Assembly: GCA_002421565.1 (NCBI GenBank)
Contig: DIKC01000123.1
Coordinates: forward strand, 13,076-21,223
From: Desulfobulbaceae bacterium UBA5628
Lineage (GTDB): Bacteria > Desulfobacterota > Desulfobulbia > Desulfobulbales > Desulfurivibrionaceae
Direction of reading: 5' to 3'
Length of the DNA: 8,148 nt
The translations under genes were made by a program, and so were the position numbers. The notes beneath the pieces were generated by a model that saw nothing but the letters and a program-made list of their open reading frames with translations, made no database searches and had not been told where the DNA came from. Position 1 is the stretch's first letter, and each line of letters opens with the position of its first letter. Below, piece after piece: positions 1 through 6,402 of this stretch.

Positions 1-425
1 CCGTGCTTGTCGATCTTGGCCTGCAAATCGAGGGCGAAGAAATACTTGGCCCGTTCCGGGGCGACAAAGGGGGTCAGCACCTGACGGAGAATGCTCTCGA
101 TGATCTCTTTTTTCTTCAGGGGATGCTTGATGGTGAGAATCTTTTCCCCGGCCTCGACGAACTGGCCTTCCAATTCCCCCCGCACCGAATCCACCTGCCC
201 GTTGGTGGTGGAAGTGACCCGCTTGGGATTGCGCTCCCGCTCCAATTCGTAAAGCATGGTGCCGGGGATATGATGCCACTGGCCGGAAACCCCCTCCACC
301 GCATCGCCCGGCCGCACCTTAAAACGGAGGCGGCCGGTGTGGATGGTCCGCACCTCCTGATAATCAAAGGGGTCGGCCCGGTAACGGCTGAGAATGGCGT
401 CGAAATCTATTTCCTGTTCCAACAT
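1..425 (-). CDS. Biotin/lipoyl-domain carrier protein of acyl-CoA carboxylase (partial, 3' end off window)
   Basis: Translating the minus strand from an ATG at 425 gives 141 codons with no stop before the window edge. The gene starts 13 nt after the carboxyltransferase stop, with GGGTGA about 5 nt upstream of the ATG as a weak ribosome binding site; an in-frame GTG at 434 is an alternative. Residues about 71-112 look like a biotinyl/lipoyl hammerhead: a VDSVRGELEGQFVEAGEKIL stretch (78-97) matches the usual V..G..V..GE.L pattern that leads to the modified lysine. At the hairpin the usual A-M-K-M is replaced by P-L-K-K (102-105), so Lys104 is the possible attachment residue. Residues 28-65 form a beta-rich stretch with a second RPGDAV motif. 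From its operon position it should be the carboxyl carrier that shuttles CO2 between the two upstream enzymes. The missing C-terminus could hold a second, canonical biotin domain. The carrier role is inferred from fold pattern and neighbours; biotinylation is not demonstrated. Confidence 0.75.
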   Translation of the reverse strand, partial: MLEQEIDFDAILSRYRADPFDYQEVRTIHTGRLRFKVRPGDAVEGVSGQWHHIPGTMLYELERERNPKRVTSTTNGQVDSVRGELEGQFVEAGEKILTIKHPLKKKEIIESILRQVLTPFVAPERAKYFFALDLQAKIDKH

Positions 426-438
426 GACGGTCACCCGC

Positions 439-2691
439 TTATCTATAGTACAAGTTGCCGCCGCCCATGGTCATCAGCGACTTGTGGAGATTGCGGCGGA
501 ATTCCCGCCGGTCCCAAATCCCCTGGATGTGGCCGCGTTTCAAGGCGCTACGGGCGCTGTGGTAGTCAGGGGCGATCTCCTCGCCGGTGGTGTCCCGGAT
601 CACCCGCGGCCCGGCAAAGCCGATCCGGCTGGAACGGATGGCGAACTGATAGGGCGAACAGCCCAAAAAGCTGGCCACCGGCCCGGCATAGGAGTTGTTG
701 TCGTAAACCACGATATAAAGGCCGCCGGAATCGATGTATTCCCGCACCGCCATGGTGCATTTCGGCATCTGGATCACCCCCAGGGTGCCTTCGTGAATGC
801 GGATGCCGCCGGTGGTGTGGACATAGGACAGCAAGGGCCGCCGCTTGATCCTGGCCAACTCACAGGCCCGCACGAATTTTTCCCCCTCGGCGGCGCCCAC
901 CGTGCCGTTGCGGAAATCGCTGTAAAGCATGGCGGTGACGATATCGATCCCCATCACCCGCCCTTCGAAGGTAATCATCGAGGAACGGCGGCCGGTCTTG
1001 GCCCGGGCCGCAGCCAGCTTCTTATCCAGGCCGGGAAAATTCAGCGGGTTGAGCGAGCCCAGTTCAACATTGAATTCCCGGATTGAGTCCGGCTCAAAGA
1101 GATGGCGCAGATACCACTGGTATTCCAGGGGAAAATGGTGGCCGCAATTTTCGCACACCCCGCAGAATTCGCCGTAAAGATCAGGCACCCAGAGATCCTT
1201 GCAGCCGTGCTTGTCGGCGTTGGGACAGGTAACGGTGCGATCCTCGTTGGCCAGGGGGCTGGTGTAGATGTCGCCGTACTCGATCACTTCCTCGGCCGTC
1301 CCCCATATGGTTCCGGCCCGGGCCGGACGGTCGCCGGGCTTGCGGGAGATGAAGTCATAGGCAGCGGTAAAGGGTGAGGAGACCTGTTTGATCAAAACCG
1401 ACCCCTCGCCGGAAACATCCTGGATCACCTTCTTGACCTGCTTGTGCTGGCTTTTAAGAATATCGTAGCGGAAGGTGTAATAAACCTTGGCCACTTTTTT
1501 CCGGGCCGCATCGCACCAGAGCGAGCAGGCCGAGACCTTTTCTTCGTAGGCCTGGCTGGCCATCTGGCGGTACTTGCGGGAACGGAACTGGAGCAGACGC
1601 CGGGCCTCATCGCTGTTCAACTCCCAGGAAATGTCGATCAAAGGTTCTTCGGGAACTACCTCGCCGACTTTTTTCATTTTCAGTTCATAGGCCCGGAAGG
1701 CGCGCAGACTCTTGGTTTTCAGCACCACCTCGTCGGTGGCCCGGATCACCTCGGTCTTGATTTCCCGAAAAAAGGCAAAGTCGTCACGCCGCGCCCCCAA
1801 GGGCGGCTCCTGGATCACCCGGTCGATGGTGCCAAGCCGGAGGTTGTCGTCGGCGGTGATCAGCAGCCGTTCGGCGCATGATTCCACCAAGTCCTTGGGC
1901 GCCTTGGCCCCTTCCTTGACCTTGCCCTCGATCGCCGCCGCCCCTTCCGGCGAAATCACCGAATAATAGCCGTGGGAGAACATCAGGCGCAGATCGCCCA
2001 TCCCCACCGCCTCGGCCCCGCCGGAGCCGCCTTCCGAGGTCACCGCGATCAGCGGTACCCGCAGCTTGGCCATCACGTAAAGGTTGCGGGAGATCTGCTG
2101 GGCGGCGCCAGGGTATTCCTCGACCGGAAAGGCGCCGGGGGTGAAAACATAAAAATGAATGGGAATCCCCTCGGTCTCGGCAACCCGCATGTAACGCAGG
2201 GCCTTTTCGTTGCCCCAGGGCTTGGTGCTGCCGCCGTTGCGGTACTCCTCGCCGTGGCCCTTTTCGTGGCCGATCACCATCACCTGCTGGCTGATGTTCT
2301 TGTTCTTGACCCGGCGGACGATGCTGGCCCGCGCCACCACCAGGGCCGGGTCGATATTGGCGTCTTCCTCGCCGCCCAGCTCGGTATAATCCTCATAGAC
2401 GTTTTCCAGCAGATCCTTGAGGGAAAAGCGCAGGGAACTGCGGACGATGCGGACCCGCTCCATGGGAGTGAGGTTTTCCTCGCAGCGGCTCTCCAGGAAG
2501 GCGAGGGATTCCTCAAAGGCGCGAATCTCCTCGGCCATCTCCTCATGGCTGTACTCGTAAAAACAGTCCCGGAGGCGCACGAATTTCTCATGCAGACTGG
2601 GCAGGTTGCCCCACTCGCCGCCTTCCTTGATCCAGCCGAGGTAGGTGATTCGCTCCTCGGCCTTGAGCAACCGTTTGCGTAAATCTTCCAT
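439..2691 (-). CDS. Acetyl-CoA carboxylase carboxyltransferase, fused alpha-beta subunit
   Basis: This enzyme should transfer the carboxyl group from carboxybiotin to acetyl-CoA (or a related acyl-CoA), giving malonyl-CoA, in the cytoplasm. The product is 750 residues. Residues 1-110 are charged and helical, like the AccA N-terminus. Residues about 135-295 are the AccA crotonase-like core: GHEKG (141-145), TPGAFP (184-189), SEGGSGG (219-225) and SVISPEG (244-250). A helical linker of about 150 residues follows. The AccD-like half has a cysteine cluster (Cys489, 497, 510, 513, 516, then GHHF), SDFRNGTVGAAEGEKF (591-606), TTGGIRIHE (626-634) and NNSYAGPVASF (665-675). E. coli AccA plus AccD total roughly 620 residues, so this chain has about 130 extra. 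The alpha-then-beta order is the reverse of acyl-CoA carboxylase beta chains such as PccB. I chose the ATG at 2691 because AAGG lies 11 nt upstream; a GTG at 2703 would add four residues and leaves only 5 nt after the accC stop, with no clear ribosome binding site. Substrate specificity is inferred. Confidence 0.9.
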   Translation of the reverse strand: MEDLRKRLLKAEERITYLGWIKEGGEWGNLPSLHEKFVRLRDCFYEYSHEEMAEEIRAFEESLAFLESRCEENLTPMERVRIVRSSLRFSLKDLLENVYEDYTELGGEEDANIDPALVVARASIVRRVKNKNISQQVMVIGHEKGHGEEYRNGGSTKPWGNEKALRYMRVAETEGIPIHFYVFTPGAFPVEEYPGAAQQISRNLYVMAKLRVPLIAVTSEGGSGGAEAVGMGDLRLMFSHGYYSVISPEGAAAIEGKVKEGAKAPKDLVESCAERLLITADDNLRLGTIDRVIQEPPLGARRDDFAFFREIKTEVIRATDEVVLKTKSLRAFRAYELKMKKVGEVVPEEPLIDISWELNSDEARRLLQFRSRKYRQMASQAYEEKVSACSLWCDAARKKVAKVYYTFRYDILKSQHKQVKKVIQDVSGEGSVLIKQVSSPFTAAYDFISRKPGDRPARAGTIWGTAEEVIEYGDIYTSPLANEDRTVTCPNADKHGCKDLWVPDLYGEFCGVCENCGHHFPLEYQWYLRHLFEPDSIREFNVELGSLNPLNFPGLDKKLAAARAKTGRRSSMITFEGRVMGIDIVTAMLYSDFRNGTVGAAEGEKFVRACELARIKRRPLLSYVHTTGGIRIHEGTLGVIQMPKCTMAVREYIDSGGLYIVVYDNNSYAGPVASFLGCSPYQFAIRSSRIGFAGPRVIRDTTGEEIAPDYHSARSALKRGHIQGIWDRREFRRNLHKSLMTMGGGNLYYR

Positions 2692-2708
2692 GGATTGAGA
2701 CACCTTGG

Positions 2709-4115
2709 TCAGAAGGTCAACAGGCGATCGAGATTGTCCGCCAGGTATTGCAGATTGGTGATGATCGGGCCGCCGGCCGCGGTCTCGCCTTCAATCACCG
2801 TTTCCGCCAGAAAACGCCGGGCCCGCTCCTTGGCCTCGGCCATGGAATCCCCCCAGACCAGGGCCAGGGCCAGGTTGGGGTCGTAATCGCTGGGAATGAC
2901 ATAGGGCCGGTCGGTGGGAACATGGCTGTAAACCGCCGACCAATCATATTGCGGATGGGAGAAGCGGGAAATGGTCCCGATCCAGGGGGCAAAGCCGCGG
3001 CTTGGATCCTCGGCCACGATCCGCAACTCGATGCTGGTGCCGCGAAATTCAATGTCGTTCTGGGTGTAGCCCAGGCGGTCGCCCAGGGCCAGACGAATCT
3101 GCTCGCGGATCAGATTGGGGTGCTGGCCGTTGATGTAGCTGATCCGGGCCGAAACATCGTTTTCCACCTGAATCCGGGTATTGACCTCCAGGAGATAGGG
3201 GCGGCCGTCGCGGCTGACGATCCACTCCCAGGTGCCGACATTGTCGTAGCGCACGTGGGAGGCGAGCTTGAGGGAGTAATCGACGATCCGTTCCAGCACT
3301 TCCGGGGCGTTGAAATCATAGGGAAAGCAGGTGGAATCAAAACCAGGGGCGGCCTCCAGCCGTTTCTGGCGGCCGGTGCTCTGAATCGTGCAGTTGCGGG
3401 TGCCGAAGTGGACCCGCTCGCCGTGGCGGCTGCAAAGCAGTTGCACTTCCAGGTGGTTGTAGTCCCGCAGGCATTGCTCGATGAGCACTCCGGGGTCGCC
3501 GAACTGCCGCTTGGCGTAGTTCTGAACCTGGCGGTAAACCCGGCGAAACTGCTCGATTTCGTGAACCTCTTCAATCCCCATCCCACCGCCGCCGGCCGCC
3601 GCCTTGACCAGCACCGAGGGGTGATGGATGTTGCGTTCAGCCTGATCGGCCAACAGATACTGGGCCACTTCCTCGGCTTCCAGTTCGTTGTAAATCGGCC
3701 CGTCGGTGCCGGGAATGGTGGGAATGCCGAGGCGGTTGGCGACCCGCTTGGTGTTGATCTTGTCGCCCAGATCCTTGACCACCTCCCACTTGGGGCCGAT
3801 GAAGGTCAGGGGCTGATCCCGCACCGTCACCCGGCGGGCAAAACGGAAATCCTCGGAGAAAAAGCCGTAGCCGGGGTGGATGGCGGTGCATTTGGCGTGA
3901 TCCGCCACCGCCAGCAGATCATTGGGGTCGGTATAGCTGGAGACCCGCCAGGCCCGCCGGCTGTTGCTCTGGTTGTCGATATTGCGGCGGACATGCTCGG
4001 ACTGCTCGTCGGCGGCGGTGTAAACCACCGCCCAGTCCAGCCCCAAATCCTGGCAGGCCCGCATGATCCGCAGGGCGATTTCACCCCGGTTGGCGATCAG
4101 TACCTTTTCCTTCAC
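2709..4115 (-). CDS. accC: Biotin carboxylase, acetyl-CoA carboxylase subunit
   Basis: This is an ATP-grasp enzyme that carboxylates carrier-bound biotin using ATP and bicarbonate. The 468 residues match the usual stand-alone AccC length (E. coli about 449). The N-terminal domain has IANRGEIALRI (7-17), HPGYGF (80-85) and IGPK (106-109). The ATP-grasp domain has Lys119 and Lys171, a glycine-rich loop AAAGGGGMG (172-180), His221, Lys251, Glu297 and Glu310. NTRIQVE (312-318) and Arg365 in ELRIVAEDP complete the catalytic set by comparison with E. coli AccC. One departure is the loop before Lys251, where E. coli RRHQK becomes STGRQK: His236 is absent and one residue is inserted. The start is a GTG with GAGG 8 nt upstream. 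The stop lies 5 nt before the earliest possible start of the carboxyltransferase, so the genes are co-transcribed and probably translationally coupled. A propionyl- or pyruvate-carboxylase A subunit was considered; the fused acetyl-type transferase next door favours accC. Confidence 0.93.
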   Translation of the reverse strand: MKEKVLIANRGEIALRIMRACQDLGLDWAVVYTAADEQSEHVRRNIDNQSNSRRAWRVSSYTDPNDLLAVADHAKCTAIHPGYGFFSEDFRFARRVTVRDQPLTFIGPKWEVVKDLGDKINTKRVANRLGIPTIPGTDGPIYNELEAEEVAQYLLADQAERNIHHPSVLVKAAAGGGGMGIEEVHEIEQFRRVYRQVQNYAKRQFGDPGVLIEQCLRDYNHLEVQLLCSRHGERVHFGTRNCTIQSTGRQKRLEAAPGFDSTCFPYDFNAPEVLERIVDYSLKLASHVRYDNVGTWEWIVSRDGRPYLLEVNTRIQVENDVSARISYINGQHPNLIREQIRLALGDRLGYTQNDIEFRGTSIELRIVAEDPSRGFAPWIGTISRFSHPQYDWSAVYSHVPTDRPYVIPSDYDPNLALALVWGDSMAEAKERARRFLAETVIEGETAAGGPIITNLQYLADNLDRLLTF

Positions 4116-4274
4116 GGCAAACCTCGGTCAGAGTCCGGGCGCGCCCCGCCCACCGGCCGACGCCCCCAAAAGAAAAGGAAAAGAGCAAACAGAACCGCAT
4201 CCTCCTGCTTGACAACTTTTCCTTTAAGTTCCCTACCTGTACCCGATTCCCTCCCAAAAAGGAAGTTTGAATTC
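4116..4274 (-). other. Leader region of the carboxylase operon
   Basis: About 160 nt separate the predicted transcription start (near 4274) from the accC GTG. The RNA-sense strand holds a pyrimidine-rich tract (rev-comp of about 4166-4186) followed by a very G-rich segment (4131-4165). AGGAGG at 4201-4206 directly abuts an ATG (4198-4200) that opens a 39-codon frame overlapping the start of accC out of frame. The spacing is wrong for efficient initiation, so I do not call it a gene. No recognised riboswitch was seen. The extent depends on the promoter prediction. Confidence 0.35.
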
Positions 4275-4280
4275 GGGTCT

Positions 4281-4309
4281 CATATACTTGCTTGCCGCCG
4301 GGCCGTCAA
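4281..4309 (-). promoter_or_regulatory. Sigma70-like promoter for the accC operon
   Basis: On the minus strand TTGACG (4304-4309, 5 of 6 to the consensus -35) is followed after exactly 17 nt by TATATG (4281-4286, 4 of 6 to the -10). It points at accC with no gene between, and is the best promoter match upstream of that gene. Predicted from sequence only. Confidence 0.55.
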
Positions 4310-4332
4310 TTTTTTTTATGACCACGCCCATA

Positions 4333-4479
4333 TCAGACGGGGCTTCCATCCTTATGGCCCCAGAATCCCGCCAGCGGCCCGGCAAAGGTTTTTGGCCGAT
4401 ACCTGGCAAAGCCATCCTCATCCAGAAAGACGAAGTCGTAGCGGATTACTGTCGAGTGTTGAAACACATAACTGACAGC
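4333..4479 (-). pseudogene. Possible 3' remnant of a decayed or interrupted gene
   Basis: A minus-strand frame of 48 codons is open from just after an in-frame TAG (4480-4482, inside the inverted repeat) to a TGA at 4333-4335. The translation has protein-like composition, with IRYDFVFLDEDGFARYR and then KTFAGPLAGFWGHKDGSPV at its C-terminus. About 25 of the last 36 third-codon positions are G or C, similar to the native genes here. No ribosome binding site or convincing start was found: a GTG at 4467 is possible but unsupported. It may be the tail of a gene whose 5' part was lost when the neighbouring accessory block arrived. I recognise no family. The opposite strand also has an open frame over this interval (4267-4500), so coding status and strand are uncertain. 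Confidence 0.25.
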
Positions 4480-4514
4480 CTAAGCTGTCAGGTTGACTGA
4501 AAGCTTAGGTGTCA
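4472..4514. repeat. Compound inverted repeat, possible terminator or element end
   Basis: CTGACAGC (4472-4479) pairs perfectly with GCTGTCAG (4484-4491) around a CTAA loop. The same left arm, TGACAGCCTAAGCT (4473-4486), can instead pair with AGCTTAGGTGTCA (4502-4514): 13 base pairs with one bulged G and a 15-nt loop. The two foldings are mutually exclusive. It lies 27 nt beyond the stop of the gene at 4542-5615, so it may end that transcript, but no T-run follows on either strand. It could also be the end of a mobile element. Confidence 0.5.
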
Positions 4515-4541
4515 TATCTGCCACAATGGATTCGTATACTG

Positions 4542-5615
4542 TTACGGCTTTGGATGCGCGGCAACTGGAACTGGCTTTGTGTCTTTTGCTACACGCAGCT
4601 GGTTGTCAAGTTCAAAAACTTGATGCTTCAAGTCCCGCACCTCTTCTCTCAATCTTTTCGCTTCATCTTCCATGTCATTGCGACGCTGATTTGATGCTTT
4701 TACTTCGGACAATAGGACAGCTTGCCAGTGGTCACTGGAAGCATTGTTAACCCTATCCTGTACGAATGATGCACATGCAAGCAAGGCAGAAATGCCCACG
4801 GCAAAAACAGCAATTAGTAGCTGATTCCTTGTTGTGCGTTTGCTCTCGACATCTCGTTCATCCAGCTTCTCAAGCAAGGTACTTGCTGCTTCAGCGAGAT
4901 CCTGTAGAGTTTTTGCTGATTGCTCAGTCATCCGCCCAGTCAGTCGGATTATCTCCCGATCCTCAACACGCTCACTGTCTATCTTCTTCCGGAGTTCGGC
5001 AAAATGATCATGTGTCTCAAATGACTTCGCCTCGAAAGCAGGTATCTCTGTCGCCTTCAATAAACGATCGAAAATCTCCCTGCTCTTCCCAAGTTCCAGG
5101 CTACTCTTGCGTACTTGATCGAAGATACCCCTGGTCGAGCCGAACGCTTGCTCATACAACTTGCGGTTCTGACTTGCCTGTTCCTTGATCTCTCTTCGAA
5201 GCAACCGATCCAAGAATGACGAAGAAGTCTCACCTTGGCTTCGGGATAGCGGCTCCCGCTCCTTAGCTTCCCCTACAAACACGCTCGACGAAGCATAAGA
5301 CTCTGCGAGCGCTTCCACCTCATCATCGGACAACTGTCCGACTTGTTCAACTGTGATTGCGACCCGTTCCTGTTCCAACGAGTACTCTGGAGACAGGCTG
5401 GCGATGCAGGGCAAGAAGCTCCTGATTCGAGCAACTGGATCGCCGGTAGAGATACGTTCGTATCTTCCGATATCAGAAACCCGCAAAGGAAAAAGGTACA
5501 ACTGGCCAATCAATGTTTTCACCTCGGCTACAGGCTCCAGAAAGCTGTCAATAGCCAGCCCCTTCTTAGGTTTTTTACTCTCTGGGCCGGGAAGAGAGTC
5601 TTTGTCTTCAAACAT
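4542..5615 (-). CDS. Orphan single-pass membrane protein with long helical segments
   Basis: I do not recognise this 357-residue protein. Residues 1-20 are charged and probably disordered. Residues about 22-110 form a compact-looking segment rich in hydrophobic helices (LIGQLYLFPLRVSDIGRYER at 35-54; VEQVGQLSDDEVEALAESY at 89-107). Residues 131-262 are strongly charged and helical, likely coiled coil. One membrane segment spans about 265-285 (LLIAVFAVGISALLACASF). Residues 305-343 are a second heptad-like region, and the tail is proline-rich. The Lys/Arg cluster just before the membrane segment (SKRTTRN) suggests the large N-terminal part is cytoplasmic and the C-terminal coiled coil is outside. 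There is no signal peptide. The ATG has GGAG 5 nt upstream. It stands alone, downstream of the PIN toxin on the same strand, and a sampled stretch (4801-4860) is only 43% G/C, which suggests acquisition. The 22-110 segment faintly recalls phage tail-assembly chaperone-type domains, but that is an impression only. Confidence 0.8.
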   Translation of the reverse strand: MFEDKDSLPGPESKKPKKGLAIDSFLEPVAEVKTLIGQLYLFPLRVSDIGRYERISTGDPVARIRSFLPCIASLSPEYSLEQERVAITVEQVGQLSDDEVEALAESYASSSVFVGEAKEREPLSRSQGETSSSFLDRLLRREIKEQASQNRKLYEQAFGSTRGIFDQVRKSSLELGKSREIFDRLLKATEIPAFEAKSFETHDHFAELRKKIDSERVEDREIIRLTGRMTEQSAKTLQDLAEAASTLLEKLDERDVESKRTTRNQLLIAVFAVGISALLACASFVQDRVNNASSDHWQAVLLSEVKASNQRRNDMEDEAKRLREEVRDLKHQVFELDNQLRVAKDTKPVPVAAHPKP

Positions 5616-5711
5616 TACTTCTCCATCATCTTCTCGCTAATGTCATAACGGGGGTCCAAAAAGGGAAAAAGGAACTTTCTCGAACGCCCTCATCTGTGTC
5701 TGGTGAACGAT

Positions 5712-6092
5712 TCAACAACCTTGCACTGCAAGCAGATCAATCCCACTAAAATGTGAATCGTTGGTGACGAGAAGGGCATTCTGTGAGAGGGCTGTGGCCC
5801 CGATAATAGCATCGGGGAGTTTCAGTCGTCGATGGCGGCGCAGGTCAAGGGCCAGTTCGATCATGCCGCTGTCATCATGCGACAATGGCACGATTGCAAC
5901 CCGCTCGCAGAAGCGGGCAAAGCATGCGCGGTCGGCTTCGGAAAGGCCGTCAAAAGCAAGAAATTCGAGGTACGAGATAATCGAGATGCCGACATACTCT
6001 GCGGCCTCAAGAAGATCGGCCAACTCACGGTTGCCTGCCAGCAGAGAAACCACGGCATTGGTGTCAAGCAGAAAACGCCTTCTACCACTCAT
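5712..6092 (-). CDS. vapC: PIN-domain endoribonuclease toxin, VapC family
   Basis: This is a 126-residue PIN-domain protein, the normal VapC length. The acidic metal-binding residues are all visible: Asp10 in LLDTNAVVSLL, Glu43 in SYLEFLAF, Asp94 in KLPDAIIGATA and Asp112 or its neighbour in TNDSHF. VapC toxins are Mg-dependent RNases that cut tRNA or rRNA and stop translation until neutralised by their antitoxin; the specific target here cannot be read from sequence. The start codon lies inside the 3' end of the upstream antitoxin gene (11-nt overlap), which implies coupled translation. GAGGG lies 9 nt before the ATG. A GTG one codon upstream (6095) is equally spaced for initiation and would add one residue. 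All key residues are intact, so the toxin is probably functional. Confidence 0.92.
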   Translation of the reverse strand: MSGRRRFLLDTNAVVSLLAGNRELADLLEAAEYVGISIISYLEFLAFDGLSEADRACFARFCERVAIVPLSHDDSGMIELALDLRRHRRLKLPDAIIGATALSQNALLVTNDSHFSGIDLLAVQGC

Positions 6093-6300
6093 CACGAATG
6101 GCCCTCTGGGCGGCTACCGCGTCTCCTTTCCATGAGAGTTGTCCGCAAAGATCCGTGAAGCGGTGTCTGGCGGGCGAGGATTGCACTGGCTTTATTTTTC
6201 TTTTTCGCCGCTCAAGCAAAAATTGATAAAACTCGCGAATTTCCCGGCGAGAGGCAGGAGGGAGAGGGGATAAGTCAAGCTGATCTACTGTTGTCGGCAT
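6082..6300 (-). CDS. Antitoxin partner of the PIN toxin (VapB-like, DUF2281-type N-terminus)
   Basis: This small basic protein of 72 residues is encoded immediately upstream of, and overlapping, the PIN toxin, in the classical antitoxin-first order. Residues 11-33 (PLPPASRREIREFYQFLLER core) resemble the helical LPPE..QEVLDFIEFLL segment of DUF2281/VapB-like antitoxins. The C-terminus DLCGQLSWKGDAVAAQRAIR followed by DEW should be the toxin-wrapping segment; I recall similar GxLxWxGDxVxxQRxxRDEW tails in PIN-toxin partners. No AbrB-type or ribbon-helix-helix DNA-binding domain is obvious, so autorepression may rely on the helical N-terminus or be absent. The ATG has a strong AGGAGGT 7 nt upstream. 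The call rests mainly on gene context plus these motifs. Confidence 0.8.
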   Translation of the reverse strand: MPTTVDQLDLSPLPPASRREIREFYQFLLERRKRKIKPVQSSPARHRFTDLCGQLSWKGDAVAAQRAIRDEW

Positions 6301-6307
6301 AGCATGT

Positions 6308-6314
6308 ACCTCCT
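6308..6314 (-). promoter_or_regulatory. Strong ribosome binding site of the PIN-module antitoxin
   Basis: The minus strand reads AGGAGGT, 7 nt before the ATG at 6300. It is far stronger than the toxin's GAGGG, consistent with excess antitoxin synthesis. A possible -10 (TATTAT, 6324-6329) lies just upstream, but no well-spaced -35 was found. Confidence 0.6.
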
Positions 6315-6402
6315 ATTTAATGGATAATACGCTACCACAGGGGTGAAGCAGTGACAAGCCCACAATGCGGTCACACCTGCCCCCAGCTTATTCCCCTGCG
6401 CC

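Noticed and set aside
3..1086. Plus-strand open frames of 281 and 230 residues
   Set aside because: They lie antisense to the carrier and carboxyltransferase genes, whose protein motifs are unmistakable; long antisense frames are common in GC-rich genes.
4081..4200. Leader peptide of 39 codons ahead of accC
   Set aside because: AGGAGG touches the ATG with no spacer, the C-terminal part is arginine/glycine-rich, and the frame overlaps accC out of frame; no attenuator hairpin or codon run was seen.
4310..4317. Run of eight T as a plus-strand terminator
   Set aside because: No stable hairpin precedes it and no plus-strand gene ends there; it is simply the A-rich sequence upstream of the accC -35.
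2748..4475. A 575-residue plus-strand open frame
   Set aside because: It is the antisense shadow of biotin carboxylase and runs through its promoter; the translation is low-complexity Gly/Val/Ala and matches no family I know.
4493..4750. Plus-strand frame of 85 residues
   Set aside because: It has no ribosome binding site and is largely antisense to the 3' end of the membrane-protein gene.
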